Source: Bacteroidia bacterium
GTDB lineage: Bacteria > Bacteroidota > Bacteroidia > Bacteroidales > UBA932
Direction: 5' to 3'
Length of the DNA: 56,623 nucleotides
Assembly: GCA_009929175.1 (NCBI GenBank)
Contig: SABC01000009.1
Location: 1-56,623, forward strand
Positions 36,086 through 45,317 of the stretch are shown one piece after another (within the stretch, counting starts at the first letter, position 1; each line of letters starts with the position of its first letter). Under the pieces are notes generated by a model. That model was given only the letters and a program-made list of their open reading frames with translations, did not search any database and was not told the origin of the DNA. Both the position numbers and the translations under genes were made by a program.

Positions 36086-37091
36086 TATTCACCTCTGGAA
36101 AGATATCTATGTCAAAGCGGTCTTTTACGGACCGCTTTATTTTTTGGGCCCAATCAAGAAGTTCCTTACCGCTTGCACCTTCGTAGGCCAAAAGCACAAG
36201 TGCTTGTTTATGGTGAACACCTACATTGCCTTCCCGCTTACCTTTGAACCCACATTTTTCAATCAGCCAACCGGCTGGAATCTTTACCATACCCTCTCCC
36301 GCCGGATAGGGTTTGAGATCGGGATATTCCCGGACTATCCTGTCTGCAACGGAAACCGGAACAACCGGATTCTTGAAGAAACTCCCGGCATTCCCGATTT
36401 CTTTGGGATCAGGGAGCTTGGCTTCCCTTATTTCCAGTATTGCATTCCTTACATCACCAATCGAGGGATTGCTGTTGTCTGCCAATTTTGCTGCTACATC
36501 TGCATAAGATCTGTTTGGTACTGGATGCAAAGAGAGCCTGAAGGTTACATATGTTATAACTGTTGCCTGCTTTAGATTGTTTTTAAAAATACTGTCCCTG
36601 TAACCAAACCTGCACTCTTCACCTTTAAGCCTCTTTTCGGTGGCATCATCAATCATGACCAGCTCTACCTCATGAATGACATCCCCTGCTTCTGTACCGT
36701 ATGCACCAATGTTTTGAACAGGAGATGCTCCAACACAACCGGGTATCCCCGAAAGATTCTCCACTCCTCCCCATCCCCGGCTCACACACCATTCCACAAA
36801 ATCATCCCAATCAACACCTGCTCCTGCCCTTACATAGACATAACCTCCATCAAGGTTTGTTATTGAAATATCTTTCATTTGCGGATGCAAGACCAAACCA
36901 TCGTAATCTCCGGCATAGAGAATATTTGAACCCGAACCAGTTACAAGAATATTCCCTTTTAAAAACGGTTTATCCATTAAAAGTTGCCTTAGCTCTCCTA
37001 CTGTTGCGGGGGAGGCAAAAAAACCTGCATTCACGTTTAATCCAAGGGTATTGTAGTCCTTAAGGTTCTTGTTCTTTTCCAGTTTCATCAT
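36069..37091 (-). CDS. murB: UDP-N-acetylenolpyruvoylglucosamine reductase
   Basis: This 340-residue FAD enzyme makes UDP-MurNAc for peptidoglycan. The FAD-binding domain shows [17 protein letters not shown] and [20 protein letters not shown]. The C-terminal domain has [10 protein letters not shown] with the catalytic Ser, and [12 protein letters not shown]. It is the last gene of tmk-doxX-murB and overlaps its upstream neighbour by 32 bases. Its final codons overlap infB and carry the infB terminator on the opposite strand. Confidence 0.97.
   Translation of the reverse strand: MMKLEKNKNLKDYNTLGLNVNAGFFASPATVGELRQLLMDKPFLKGNILVTGSGSNILYAGDYDGLVLHPQMKDISITNLDGGYVYVRAGAGVDWDDFVEWCVSRGWGGVENLSGIPGCVGASPVQNIGAYGTEAGDVIHEVELVMIDDATEKRLKGEECRFGYRDSIFKNNLKQATVITYVTFRLSLHPVPNRSYADVAAKLADNSNPSIGDVRNAILEIREAKLPDPKEIGNAGSFFKNPVVPVSVADRIVREYPDLKPYPAGEGMVKIPAGWLIEKCGFKGKREGNVGVHHKQALVLLAYEGASGKELLDWAQKIKRSVKDRFDIDIFPEVNIIASS
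36114..36145 (+). terminator. Intrinsic terminator of rimP-nusA-infB, inside murB codons
   Basis: A perfect 9-bp stem, AAAGCGGTC (36114-36122) with GACCGCTTT (36130-36138), has a 7-base loop and is followed by ATTTTTT. It lies 29 bases after the infB stop. On the minus strand the same bases encode the KRSVKDRFD part of the MurB C-terminus, so one sequence serves as protein code and as terminator. Confidence 0.85.
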
Positions 37092-38325
37092 TTTTATGTT
37101 TGTAGAAAATCCTTAAAAAACAGCGCATGGCTGCAATAATGACCAGCAAAGCAAAAGCGGTGAATTCGACAGCGAGATGCTCCCTGATTCGCCTTTTTGC
37201 AGCAAGCAACTCCGGATCTTCAAGCAGCAAACCATCAAGCTCCCGGAAAGGTATCCCAGATGTTGACCATTTTGAAACAACCACCGCATCGTAAAGATAC
37301 ACGACACCACCATAGGAGCGGTTGATTGTGTAGATGGTTTTTTTGTCTGTATGGTATATGGCAGGCTTTAGTCCAAACCCACTTTTCAAAGCAATATTTT
37401 CCTGATGTCCGGATCCACTCAGCAAGATCATAGGTATATCCTTAGACAAAAGAGTATCGTACAGACTGTTCAGACGAGCTATCCGCCTCTTTCCCAAAAA
37501 ATCCGAATATGGTGTAGTGGCTATAAAAAGGGGCCCGGAAATTGAAAGTAGTGAATCGGTTATGTAGTCTCCTGCAGAGTCAGATACTGCAAAATCGATA
37601 TAGGAAAGGGATCTGCGACCACCAACCTCACGGGTCCTGGAGTCTTTGAATGTATACGAAGAATCCGGAAGGTTATCCATTGAAAACTGATACTCCTTCC
37701 CATCCTTTGTGTATATAAGGAGTGTTTCAAAACGGGGGGTATCTTTATCAAAAGAATAACTTAACCTCTCCCTTATGTTGGTACCAGTCCGGAATTCCAT
37801 GAGATCTACCATTGGAAGGTTCCGGTACGAGTAAACCGACAACAATGCCAACAAAAGAGCAAAAAAAGCAGTGAAACCCCACTCCCAATGGCTGGGTGCA
37901 ACAGGAATAAACCTGTTTGACTGGTAATTCAATAATATTGCAAATGGTAACAATACCAGATTTTTAAAAAAAGTTTCCCAATTGGTGAGCTTGATCGCCT
38001 CTCCAAAACAACCACAGTCGGCCACAGGATCAAATATTGCCAGCAATAGAGTCAGAATAGTGAAAAACAAGAGAAAAACAAATGCAACCCTGCAAAAAAA
38101 CTTCATCTTCAGTCCTACCAGGACTGCTATCCCAGTGAGCAGCTCGGCTATTGATAAAAAGGCACCGGCTACTATGAAGAGATTGTGCCATCCGTCAATT
38201 CCAACGATTTTGAAGTACTCTTCCATCATCAGACCTCCACCGACAGGGTCAATGACCTTAACATACCCCGAAAAGAGGAACAGCAAACCTATTATAACCC
38301 TCGATATTGCCCTTAATAATCCCAT
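37060..38325 (-). CDS. BT_3928-like DoxX/MauE-type membrane protein
   Basis: This is a 421-residue membrane protein. The N-terminal 150 residues hold four hydrophobic helices of DoxX/MauE type (ISRVIIGLLFLFSGYVKVID), with a Cys pair in VADCGCFGEAIKLTNWETFF, the usual redox-linked loop of the family. A soluble region of about 200 residues follows, then a C-terminal membrane helix. The start overlaps the tmk stop by one base (TAATG) and the end overlaps murB by 32 bases. A link to quinones or disulfides is known for relatives, not shown here. Confidence 0.78.
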   Translation of the reverse strand: MGLLRAISRVIIGLLFLFSGYVKVIDPVGGGLMMEEYFKIVGIDGWHNLFIVAGAFLSIAELLTGIAVLVGLKMKFFCRVAFVFLLFFTILTLLLAIFDPVADCGCFGEAIKLTNWETFFKNLVLLPFAILLNYQSNRFIPVAPSHWEWGFTAFFALLLALLSVYSYRNLPMVDLMEFRTGTNIRERLSYSFDKDTPRFETLLIYTKDGKEYQFSMDNLPDSSYTFKDSRTREVGGRRSLSYIDFAVSDSAGDYITDSLLSISGPLFIATTPYSDFLGKRRIARLNSLYDTLLSKDIPMILLSGSGHQENIALKSGFGLKPAIYHTDKKTIYTINRSYGGVVYLYDAVVVSKWSTSGIPFRELDGLLLEDPELLAAKRRIREHLAVEFTAFALLVIIAAMRCFLRIFYKHKNDETGKEQEP

Positions 38326-38999
38326 TATGTGGTTTTAAACAGATTTAGAATTTTTTTGAATATTTCTCCGGGGGGCAGCATGGAGCCGTCGACGGCAGCA
38401 CAGTCAACCCTTACAAGACCCTCGCCCTTTTCACACTCTTCAATGTATATCTCCCTTACGCTTTGCTGGAACAACATATCAGCTTCGTGGATATCCCTCT
38501 TACCCTTTAAATACTCCCTCTGCTCTCCATCCCTGGACTCGCTGAGTTTTTCCCCTACAAACCCCAATGGAACATCCAGGAAAAGGTTAAGTGAGGGCAC
38601 AGGAATTTTGTACTTTTCAAATTCAAGGTCAAATATCCAGTTCCTCAACTCTTTGGCCAAGGATTTATCCTTGATTTTGGCACATTGGAAAGCAATGTTG
38701 GAATAAATGTACCTGTCAAGTATAACAACCCTTCCACTCTCCAACCACTCTCGCAGTAACCTGGATGCATCCCTCCTGTCCTCTGCAAACAATAATGCTA
38801 CCAACATTGGATGGACACTTTCAATAGAGCCCAGGTCTCCCCTTAGGAACCTGGCAATCATATCCCCGTATACAGGAGCTTCAAATCTTGGAAAATGAAG
38901 ATATTCCACTTCTAGTCCAAGTGTTGCAAAGTGCTCCTTGAGCAAAGATATCTGCGTGGACTTTCCCGCTCCGTCCAAACCCTCCAGTACAATTAACAT
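38325..38999 (-). CDS. tmk: Thymidylate kinase
   Basis: This 224-residue kinase phosphorylates dTMP to dTDP. The P-loop is VLEGLDGAGKSTQ at the N-terminus, the DRY-like motif is VILDRYIYSNIAFQ, and the lid region lies around LSESRDGEQREYLKG. It heads the group tmk-doxX-murB, with a -7 box at 39028-39035 in the 44-base divergent spacer shared with folP. Confidence 0.95.
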   Translation of the reverse strand: MLIVLEGLDGAGKSTQISLLKEHFATLGLEVEYLHFPRFEAPVYGDMIARFLRGDLGSIESVHPMLVALLFAEDRRDASRLLREWLESGRVVILDRYIYSNIAFQCAKIKDKSLAKELRNWIFDLEFEKYKIPVPSLNLFLDVPLGFVGEKLSESRDGEQREYLKGKRDIHEADMLFQQSVREIYIEECEKGEGLVRVDCAAVDGSMLPPGEIFKKILNLFKTT

Positions 39000-39009
39000 A
39001 ATAAAATCT

Positions 39010-39017
39010 TATATTTG
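39010..39017 (+). promoter_or_regulatory. Predicted -7 box of folP
   Basis: TATATTTG matches TAnnTTTG. It lies in the 44-base spacer between tmk and folP, 11 bases from the oppositely oriented tmk box. Its -33 element would fall inside tmk, where no TTTG is seen at the usual distance. Confidence 0.5.
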
Positions 39018-39027
39018 TGAGCTAAAG

Positions 39028-39035
39028 CAAAGTTA
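39028..39035 (-). promoter_or_regulatory. Predicted -7 box of tmk
   Basis: On the minus strand TAACTTTG matches TAnnTTTG. It faces away from the folP box, with predicted start points a few bases apart, so polymerase binding at one promoter would block the other. Confidence 0.45.
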
Positions 39036-39043
39036 GGTATTTT

Positions 39044-39877
39044 ATGACAAATATTATTAACCAACCCTATCCTTTGGTGATGGGAATCGTGAACATGAGT
39101 CCCGATTCTTTCTACGAAGGCAGCAGGTGCATTGGTGGCGATGAATTCGAAATCAGGACACAACAACTTATTGAGGAAGGAGCTTCAATTATTGACATAG
39201 GAGCCTGCTCCACACGCCCTGGATCCAAATATATACCCCAAGAGGAGGAGTGGGAACTTCTAAAGCCGGCATTGAAAAAGGTTCTTAGGGTATTCCCTCA
39301 GATTACCATCTCTGTTGATACTTTCCGCTCACAAATAATCGAAAGGGCTTTCGATTTTGTAGGGGACTTGATAATCAATGACATCTCTGCAGGAGAAGAA
39401 GACCCCTTTATGCTGGAGACAGCAGCAAGGCTTCAACTACCCTATATTGCAATGCATAAGAGAGGTACACCAGAAACCATGCAACAAAATTGCACTTACA
39501 GCAATGTGGTGGCGGAGGTGAGGGAATACCTTGCGGATTTCGTGAACAGGGCAACTGAAGCAGGTATCCGCGAAATAATAGTGGATCCTGGTTTTGGCTT
39601 TGCCAAGGATAATGACCAAAATTATAAAATGCTCCACAATCTCGAACAGTTCAAAATCGACATCCCAAACGGCAAACAGACACCGCTTATGGTCGGTTTA
39701 TCCCGGAAAAGCATGATATACAAAACTCTGAAAATTGATCCTAAGGATGCACTTTCGGCAACAAGTGCCATCCATATGGCTGCATTGCTTGGTGGAGCCG
39801 ATATCCTGAGGGTCCACGACGTAAAGGAAGCAGTCCAAGTAGTTAAACTATACCAAAAACTATCTCAAAACCAATAA
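39044..39877 (+). CDS. folP: Dihydropteroate synthase
   Basis: This 277-residue folate enzyme joins p-aminobenzoate to the pterin pyrophosphate; it is the sulfonamide target. The motifs are MGIVNMSPDSFYEG, DIGACSTRPGS, SVDTFRSQ, INDISAG and DPGFGFAKDNDQNY, in order along a TIM barrel. The length is normal. It starts the plus-strand group folP-purB-M64-HAD, only 5 bases before purB. Confidence 0.96.
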   Translation: MTNIINQPYPLVMGIVNMSPDSFYEGSRCIGGDEFEIRTQQLIEEGASIIDIGACSTRPGSKYIPQEEEWELLKPALKKVLRVFPQITISVDTFRSQIIERAFDFVGDLIINDISAGEEDPFMLETAARLQLPYIAMHKRGTPETMQQNCTYSNVVAEVREYLADFVNRATEAGIREIIVDPGFGFAKDNDQNYKMLHNLEQFKIDIPNGKQTPLMVGLSRKSMIYKTLKIDPKDALSATSAIHMAALLGGADILRVHDVKEAVQVVKLYQKLSQNQ

Positions 39878-39882
39878 TCCCG

Positions 39883-41226
39883 ATGAATATTTTTTCTTTA
39901 GAAGCTATATCCCCCATAGACGGCAGATACCATAGCCAAACCAGTGATCTTTCTCTCTATTTTTCCGAAAAAGCCCTCATTCAGTACCGAGTGCTTGTAG
40001 AGGTAGAGTATTTTATTGCACTTTGCGAGATTCCTTTGCCCCAGCTCCAAAATACCGATCCTTCAATATTCGGGAAGTTACGAGACTTTTACAAAAAATT
40101 TTCAAATGAAGATGCTCTTGAGGTAAAGGAGATCGAAAAAACCACGAATCACGATGTAAAAGCGGTTGAATACTTTCTCAAACGGAGGTTTGAAGCCTTG
40201 GGAATTAATGAATATTCTGAGTTCATCCATTTTGGACTCACCTCGCAGGATATTAATAATACTGCGGTTCCTCTCTCGTTACTGGAAGGTATATCAGAAA
40301 TCTATGTTCCTCACCTTGGTAAGGTAATGAATTCCCTAATCATAATGGCTTCTGAATGGAACGAAACAACAATGCTGGCCAGGACACACGGCCAACCGGC
40401 ATCTCCCACAAAACTGGGCAAAGAGATCAATGTTTTTGTCACCCGCCTCAGGGAACAGCTCGAAATGCTTGAAAACATTAAGTTCACTGCAAAATTTGGG
40501 GGAGCAACCGGTAATTTCAACGCACATCATGCAGCCTATCCTGCAATTGATTGGGTAGATTTTGCCAACAGGTTCACCGAAGAGAAGCTGGGGTTAAAAC
40601 GCTCACACCCTACCACTCAAATCGAGCACTACGACCATCTGGCCGCCCTCTTCGATAATCTCAAACGAATAAACACAATTTTGATTGATTTGTGCAGGGA
40701 TTTCTGGAGTTACATATCAATGGAGTATTTCCGTCAAAAAATCAAGGATGGAGAGGTTGGTTCTTCGGCAATGCCGCATAAAGTAAATCCTATTGATTTT
40801 GAAAATGCAGAAGGTAATCTTGGGGTTGCCAATGCAATTTACGAACATCTCTCGGCAAAACTGCCTATATCGAGGCTTCAAAGGGATCTCACGGACTCTA
40901 CCGTGTTGCGTAACGTAGGAGTTCCTTTGGCTCACACCCTCATAGCGCTCAAATCCTTGGACAAGGGGTTGAGTAAAATCATCCTTAACAAAGAGGCACT
41001 TGCACGTGACCTTGAAAACAACTGGGCTGTTGTAGCAGAGGGCATTCAGACAATCTTGCGCAGGGAGGGATATCCGAAACCATACGAAGCACTCAAAGCA
41101 TTGACTCGCACCAATAAACCAATCGACCGCGAAGCTATCAAAGAGTTTATCATCAACCTCGATGTAAACAACAAAGTCAAAGAGGAGCTCCTGCAACTTT
41201 CACCTGAGACATATACAGGAATATAG
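39883..41226 (+). CDS. purB: Adenylosuccinate lyase
   Basis: This 447-residue enzyme carries out two steps of purine synthesis: it splits SAICAR, and adenylosuccinate to AMP. The signature loop GSSAMPHKVNPIDFENAEGN is clear, with TSQDINNTA and RTHGQPASPTKLGKE upstream. Length and the N-terminal SLEAISPIDGRYHSQT are of the E. coli type. It lies between folP (5 bases) and the M64 peptidase (17 bases). Confidence 0.97.
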   Translation: MNIFSLEAISPIDGRYHSQTSDLSLYFSEKALIQYRVLVEVEYFIALCEIPLPQLQNTDPSIFGKLRDFYKKFSNEDALEVKEIEKTTNHDVKAVEYFLKRRFEALGINEYSEFIHFGLTSQDINNTAVPLSLLEGISEIYVPHLGKVMNSLIIMASEWNETTMLARTHGQPASPTKLGKEINVFVTRLREQLEMLENIKFTAKFGGATGNFNAHHAAYPAIDWVDFANRFTEEKLGLKRSHPTTQIEHYDHLAALFDNLKRINTILIDLCRDFWSYISMEYFRQKIKDGEVGSSAMPHKVNPIDFENAEGNLGVANAIYEHLSAKLPISRLQRDLTDSTVLRNVGVPLAHTLIALKSLDKGLSKIILNKEALARDLENNWAVVAEGIQTILRREGYPKPYEALKALTRTNKPIDREAIKEFIINLDVNNKVKEELLQLSPETYTGI

Positions 41227-41243
41227 TATTTAATCCTAAGTCA

Positions 41244-42494
41244 ATGAACAAACTTAAATCCATAATTATTTATTTGGTAATCAATACCATTACTGTAATC
41301 TCATTTTCCCAGGACAAATCCTTTGACAGCTATTTTACAAGAGAGCGTCTACGGCTGGACATCATATTTGCAGGAGACCAATCAAACCAACACTGTTTTT
41401 TGGAAGCAATGTACCGGGAGCCTGAATGGGGTGGATCGACAACCAATCTGGTAGAGGAGTTCGGTTATGGCGAATATAATTACCGGGTAGAAGACAAAAA
41501 TGGTAACATAATATTTTCCAAGGGCTTCAACAGCCTTTTCCAAGAGTGGAGGACAACTCCCGAAGCCAAAACACTAAAAAGGGCCATGAAAGGTTCGTAT
41601 GTAATCCCTTTCCCGAAGGCTGGTGTCAATGTGATATTTTCGGAGCGGAACAAGGCTGACGGATTATTCAGGGATATTGCGTCATTCCCGGTTGACCCCA
41701 ATGACAATTCCATCTCTGCCGGAAAAACTCACGATTTTGCCAGCAGTTTGCTTTACGAAGGAGGTAAGCCTTACCAAAAAGTAGATTTGGTATTTATTGC
41801 TGAGGGCTATACATCGGAACAAATGTCTAAGTTCCGGGAAGATTCCAAACGCTTTGCCGGATACCTTTTCGAAATGGAACCCTACAAGTCACGCAAGTCA
41901 GACTTCAATATTTGGATTGTAGAGTCGGTTTCTGACGAGTCGGGAACAGACATCCCCCACCAGGATACCTGGGCCAGGACAGCCCTTTCATCCACTTTTT
42001 ACACTTTTGGCATCGACCGGTACCTTACGGCCCCCGACCAGAGCAAAGTTGCCGCAGCTGCCTCCCAGGTGCCCTATGACGCACTCTACGTTATCGTTAA
42101 TACCGAAAAATACGGAGGGGGAGGAATCTATAATTTTTACGGACTTAGCATGTCCGATCACAAGCTCTCTGCCGAGGTGTTCGTTCATGAACTGGGGCAT
42201 AGTTTTGCAGGTCTGGGAGATGAGTACTTTTCTTCCGAAGTTGCGTACGAAGATTTCTACGACTTGAACCGTGAGCCATGGGAGCCCAACCTTACCACCA
42301 AGATTGATTTCCGCTCCAAATGGGAAGACCTTTTCAAAAAAGGGGAGGCCGGGTTGTTCGAAGGAGGCGGATATATGTCCAAAGGAATATTCCGCCCTGC
42401 AGCCGACTGCCGGATGAAAAGCAATACATCTTCCGGTTTTTGTCCTGTTTGCACAAGAGCAATAAACATTATGATTGACAATTACATTAAATAA
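41244..42494 (+). CDS. Secreted M64-family metallopeptidase
   Basis: This is a 416-residue protein with a signal peptide (about 1-24, ending ISFSQ). The zinc motif VHELGHSFAGLGDEY lies in the second half, as in IgA-peptidase M64 proteins, together with the upstream YKSRKSDFNIWIVESVSDES block. A Cys pair near the end (CRMKSNTSSGFCPVC) may bind metal or form a disulfide. It is probably periplasmic or exported. It lies in an operon with purB (17-base gap) and a HAD gene (6-base gap); the link seems to be expression only. Confidence 0.88.
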   Translation: MNKLKSIIIYLVINTITVISFSQDKSFDSYFTRERLRLDIIFAGDQSNQHCFLEAMYREPEWGGSTTNLVEEFGYGEYNYRVEDKNGNIIFSKGFNSLFQEWRTTPEAKTLKRAMKGSYVIPFPKAGVNVIFSERNKADGLFRDIASFPVDPNDNSISAGKTHDFASSLLYEGGKPYQKVDLVFIAEGYTSEQMSKFREDSKRFAGYLFEMEPYKSRKSDFNIWIVESVSDESGTDIPHQDTWARTALSSTFYTFGIDRYLTAPDQSKVAAAASQVPYDALYVIVNTEKYGGGGIYNFYGLSMSDHKLSAEVFVHELGHSFAGLGDEYFSSEVAYEDFYDLNREPWEPNLTTKIDFRSKWEDLFKKGEAGLFEGGGYMSKGIFRPAADCRMKSNTSSGFCPVCTRAINIMIDNYIK

Positions 42495-42500
42495 GAATTA

Positions 42501-43229
42501 ATGCTCAAGAAAAAATACCGGTATTTACTGTTTGACCTGGACCGCACATTGTGGGACTTTGATACCAATTCCCGCAACAACATCTACAACTTGCTGGACG
42601 ATTTTGGTTTTTCCGACATAGACAAGGGAGGGTTCTTTGAGCTTTATGACAAGATTAACCATAGATTATGGGGGCTTTACGAAACCGGAAAACTCACAAA
42701 AGAGGAGCTCCGCTGGAAAAGGTTCATGGACACTTTTGCCGGTTATGGAGTTGATGACATACAGACAGCAACTGCCTTTGGAAATGCCTATCTGGAAAAG
42801 ATGCCACTGCAGACAGCTTTGATGCCCCACGCCAGGGAGGTGCTGAAGCAGTTGTACAACAATGGCTGCAAAATGGCAATCATATCAAACGGGTTCCGTG
42901 AGGTTCAGTATCGTAAGCTTAATAACACCGGGATAGCCGGATATTTTGATGCTGTCCTGATATCGGAAGAGCAGGGTCTCCACAAGCCCTCTCCTGTTTT
43001 GTTCAAAAGAGCTTTGAAGGCCATTGGTGGAAAAAAAGAGGAGGCTTTGATGGTGGGTGATGATTTTGCAAATGATATAGAGGGTGCGATGATATTTGGC
43101 ATTGACCAGTTCTTCTACAATTACAAACAGATCCCTTGTGACGGAGGCCCTACCTACAACTCCGGAGACCTCAGGGACCTGCTTACCTTCGAGGCTCAAC
43201 AACAAAGAGATCCTCATCATCCTTCTTGA
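42501..43229 (+). CDS. YjjG-family pyrimidine nucleotidase (HAD)
   Basis: This is a 242-residue HAD hydrolase. Motif I is LLFDLDRTLWDFD with the nucleophilic Asp, motif II is AIISNGFREVQ, and motif III/IV are KPSPVLFKRAL and VGDDFANDIEGA. The pattern fits the YjjG group that hydrolyses non-canonical pyrimidine nucleotides (house-cleaning). The last 47 bases overlap the convergent FtsB-like gene. The very C-terminal residues, QQQRDPHHPS, are probably unstructured. Confidence 0.9.
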   Translation: MLKKKYRYLLFDLDRTLWDFDTNSRNNIYNLLDDFGFSDIDKGGFFELYDKINHRLWGLYETGKLTKEELRWKRFMDTFAGYGVDDIQTATAFGNAYLEKMPLQTALMPHAREVLKQLYNNGCKMAIISNGFREVQYRKLNNTGIAGYFDAVLISEEQGLHKPSPVLFKRALKAIGGKKEEALMVGDDFANDIEGAMIFGIDQFFYNYKQIPCDGGPTYNSGDLRDLLTFEAQQQRDPHHPS

Positions 43230-43506
43230 AAAGGTACTGCTCCCTGGCAAATTTTTCCAGCGAATCACGATTGGAGCTCAACTCGTTTAGTTTTTCCTCA
43301 ATAGACCTGATCTCCTCTCTGTAATACTCTTTCTGGTTTTCCTGTTCCCGGATATTCATCTTGATTCTGGTGCATCTGACCATACTGCTTGAATCTAAAA
43401 AAACTACCCACACAGCAAAGCCCAAGATTGCAACAACATATTTGTTCTTGATTATCCTGAACAATCCAGTTCCGCTAATTTTACCCCAACTCTCCTTTAA
43501 CTTCAA
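43183..43506 (-). CDS. FtsB/DivIC-like septum protein
   Basis: This is about 107 residues if a TTG at 43504-43506 is the start. The frame runs further up, into the neighbouring gene, but a -7 box (43523-43530) lies between, and an AGAAGAA purine run precedes this TTG. It has one membrane helix (YVVAILGFAVWVVFL) and then a coiled coil (about residues 45-85), ending in EKFAREQYLFKKDDEDLFVV, the FtsB/DivIC signature. It is expected to act in cell division with the FtsQ-type complex. It overlaps the convergent HAD gene by 47 bases. Confidence 0.82.
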   Translation of the reverse strand: MKLKESWGKISGTGLFRIIKNKYVVAILGFAVWVVFLDSSSMVRCTRIKMNIREQENQKEYYREEIRSIEEKLNELSSNRDSLEKFAREQYLFKKDDEDLFVVEPRR

Positions 43507-43522
43507 ATTCTTCTGTTTTTTG

Positions 43523-43530
43523 CAAAAATA
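43523..43530 (-). promoter_or_regulatory. Predicted -7 box of the FtsB-like gene
   Basis: On the minus strand TATTTTTG matches TAnnTTTG, with an ATTG 17 bases upstream. Transcription would begin near 43516, about 10 bases before the TTG chosen as start, which rules out any start further upstream for this transcript. Confidence 0.45.
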
Positions 43531-43567
43531 ATAATAATTTTGTTGCTCAATCTTAAATAGAAACAAT

Positions 43568-44476
43568 ATGTCAAAACCAACTCTACTTATCCTTGCAGCC
43601 GGAATGGGAAGCAGGTACGGCGGTCTGAAGCAGCTCGACAAAATGGGACCTTCGGGAGAAACAATAATGGATTATTCGGTTTACGATGCCATCAACGCAG
43701 GTTTTGGCAAGATTGTATTCGTAATTCGTAATTCTTTCCGTAAAGAATTTGAAGAGAGGGTATCTGGCAAATATGGCAATAACATAGAGGTTGCATTTGC
43801 AGCACAGGAATTAGACATGCTCCCGGCAGGGTTCACTCTCAATCCCGAAAGGGTAAAACCCTGGGGTACGGGACATGCTGTAATGGTTGCCAAGGATCAT
43901 GTTAATACCCCCTTTGCCGTGATCAATGCCGATGATTATTACGGGCACAACTCATTCAATATTATTGCCGGCTACCTTAACTCTGTCTCCGGCAAGAATG
44001 GGGCCTTTTCAATGGTTGGTTTCAAAGCCGGGAATACACTTTCGGAATCGGGTACTGTTTCCCGAGGAGTATGTACCACCGATAATCAGGGATACCTGGT
44101 TGGCGTAGAGGAGCACCATAAAATCAAACGGGAGCCCGACGGCAATATTATTGGGGAAAACGGATCGGGAGTGATTGTGAATATTCCCGAAAACTGCTAT
44201 GTTTCTATGAACATGTGGGGCTTTACCCCTGATGTTTTTGAAGAGGGCAACTCTCTTTTCCGTGAATTCATATCCAAAAAAGGGAATGAAATCGGGTCAG
44301 AGTTTTATATACCATACGTAGTCAACAGGTTACTAGAAAATGGATATGCAAAATGCCGTGTACTTGAAACCCCCGACTCTTGGTTTGGAGTGACATACAA
44401 AGAAGACAGGGAAAGCGTTTCCAAAACCATTTTGGGTCTTGTGTCCAACGGAACCTACCCATCTCCATTATTCTAA
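43568..44476 (+). CDS. Sugar-nucleotide-type nucleotidyltransferase
   Basis: This is a 302-residue Rossmann-type transferase. The signature LILAAGMGSRYGGLKQLDKMG is the nucleotide-binding loop of the NTP-transferase family; VINADDYYG binds metal. The middle HVNTPFAVINADD and GSGVIVNIPENCYVSMNMWG resemble sugar-1-phosphate nucleotidyltransferases, but no substrate-specific motif lets me name the sugar. It lies 10 bases before the CPBP gene and close to manA, suggesting a sugar link. Confidence 0.85.
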   Translation: MSKPTLLILAAGMGSRYGGLKQLDKMGPSGETIMDYSVYDAINAGFGKIVFVIRNSFRKEFEERVSGKYGNNIEVAFAAQELDMLPAGFTLNPERVKPWGTGHAVMVAKDHVNTPFAVINADDYYGHNSFNIIAGYLNSVSGKNGAFSMVGFKAGNTLSESGTVSRGVCTTDNQGYLVGVEEHHKIKREPDGNIIGENGSGVIVNIPENCYVSMNMWGFTPDVFEEGNSLFREFISKKGNEIGSEFYIPYVVNRLLENGYAKCRVLETPDSWFGVTYKEDRESVSKTILGLVSNGTYPSPLF

Positions 44477-44486
44477 ATTTTTTACC

Positions 44487-45317
44487 ATGAATCAGAGATT
44501 ACAAAGATACTTGCCAGGATTGGCTGATAGCTGGAATTTGGTATTACTTATGATCTTTGCGGGAAGTATCCTGGCATATGTAACCAATTTTGCCATTGGT
44601 CTTATCTTTCCGCAATCCAAAGGCTGGGTAGAAATGTTAACATACCCTCTTATATTTGTACCACCATTGCTTTTGATTCTGCACTCCACGAAACAATCTT
44701 TGGCCGGGCACATTACCCCGGTACCGGTTAATGAACCCCATTTTGGCTCAATCGGAACTTTTTTGAGCTTCACTTTGATTTTACCACTTGTTTTTGCATT
44801 AAATTATATAACTGAACCCCTCACAATGTGGATGGGGGTACCGGAGTTCATAGAGGTTTTCATGAGGCAAATCCATGAAAACAAAATAAGCAGCCTATTA
44901 TCAGTTGTTATTATGGCACCTCTGTTGGAAGAACTCTTTTGCCGGGGAATCATCCTAAGGGGACTGTTAACCCATACCACGCCTTTAAAGGCAATCCTTT
45001 GGTCTTCTTTTATTTTTGGAATAATGCACCTGAATCCCTGGCAAGCAATCCCAGCCTTTTTATTAGGGTTGTTTATGGGCTGGATCTATTGGAAAACACA
45101 TTCCTTATGGAGTGTTATTTACATACACTTCATCAACAATGGCTTTTCTTACCTGATAACCATACTTTATCCAGAGCTGCCTGCCAACACAGGGTTTTAT
45201 GATATTGTACCGGGAAATCTCTACTATATGCTGTTTGCAATTGCCTTAATTTATTCAGTTACCGTAATCTATACAATGCACAAATCTTATGACCACACTA
45301 TATCCGCTAAAATTTGA
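44487..45317 (+). CDS. CPBP-family intramembrane metalloprotease
   Basis: This is 276 residues from ATG 44487; a GTG- or TTG-type start further up would reach into the upstream gene. It has about eight membrane segments. The Abi/CPBP motifs are complete: LLEELFCRGIILRG (EExxxR), FGIMHLNPWQ and YIHFINNGF (HxxxN). Family members cleave CAAX-like or other membrane substrates; the substrate here is unknown. It overlaps manA by 29 bases. Confidence 0.92.
   Translation: MNQRLQRYLPGLADSWNLVLLMIFAGSILAYVTNFAIGLIFPQSKGWVEMLTYPLIFVPPLLLILHSTKQSLAGHITPVPVNEPHFGSIGTFLSFTLILPLVFALNYITEPLTMWMGVPEFIEVFMRQIHENKISSLLSVVIMAPLLEELFCRGIILRGLLTHTTPLKAILWSSFIFGIMHLNPWQAIPAFLLGLFMGWIYWKTHSLWSVIYIHFINNGFSYLITILYPELPANTGFYDIVPGNLYYMLFAIALIYSVTVIYTMHKSYDHTISAKI

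Noticed and set aside
43507-43641. N-terminal extension of the FtsB-like protein
   Set aside because: It overlaps the start of the divergent nucleotidyltransferase gene and its promoter box; composition is unlike the family.
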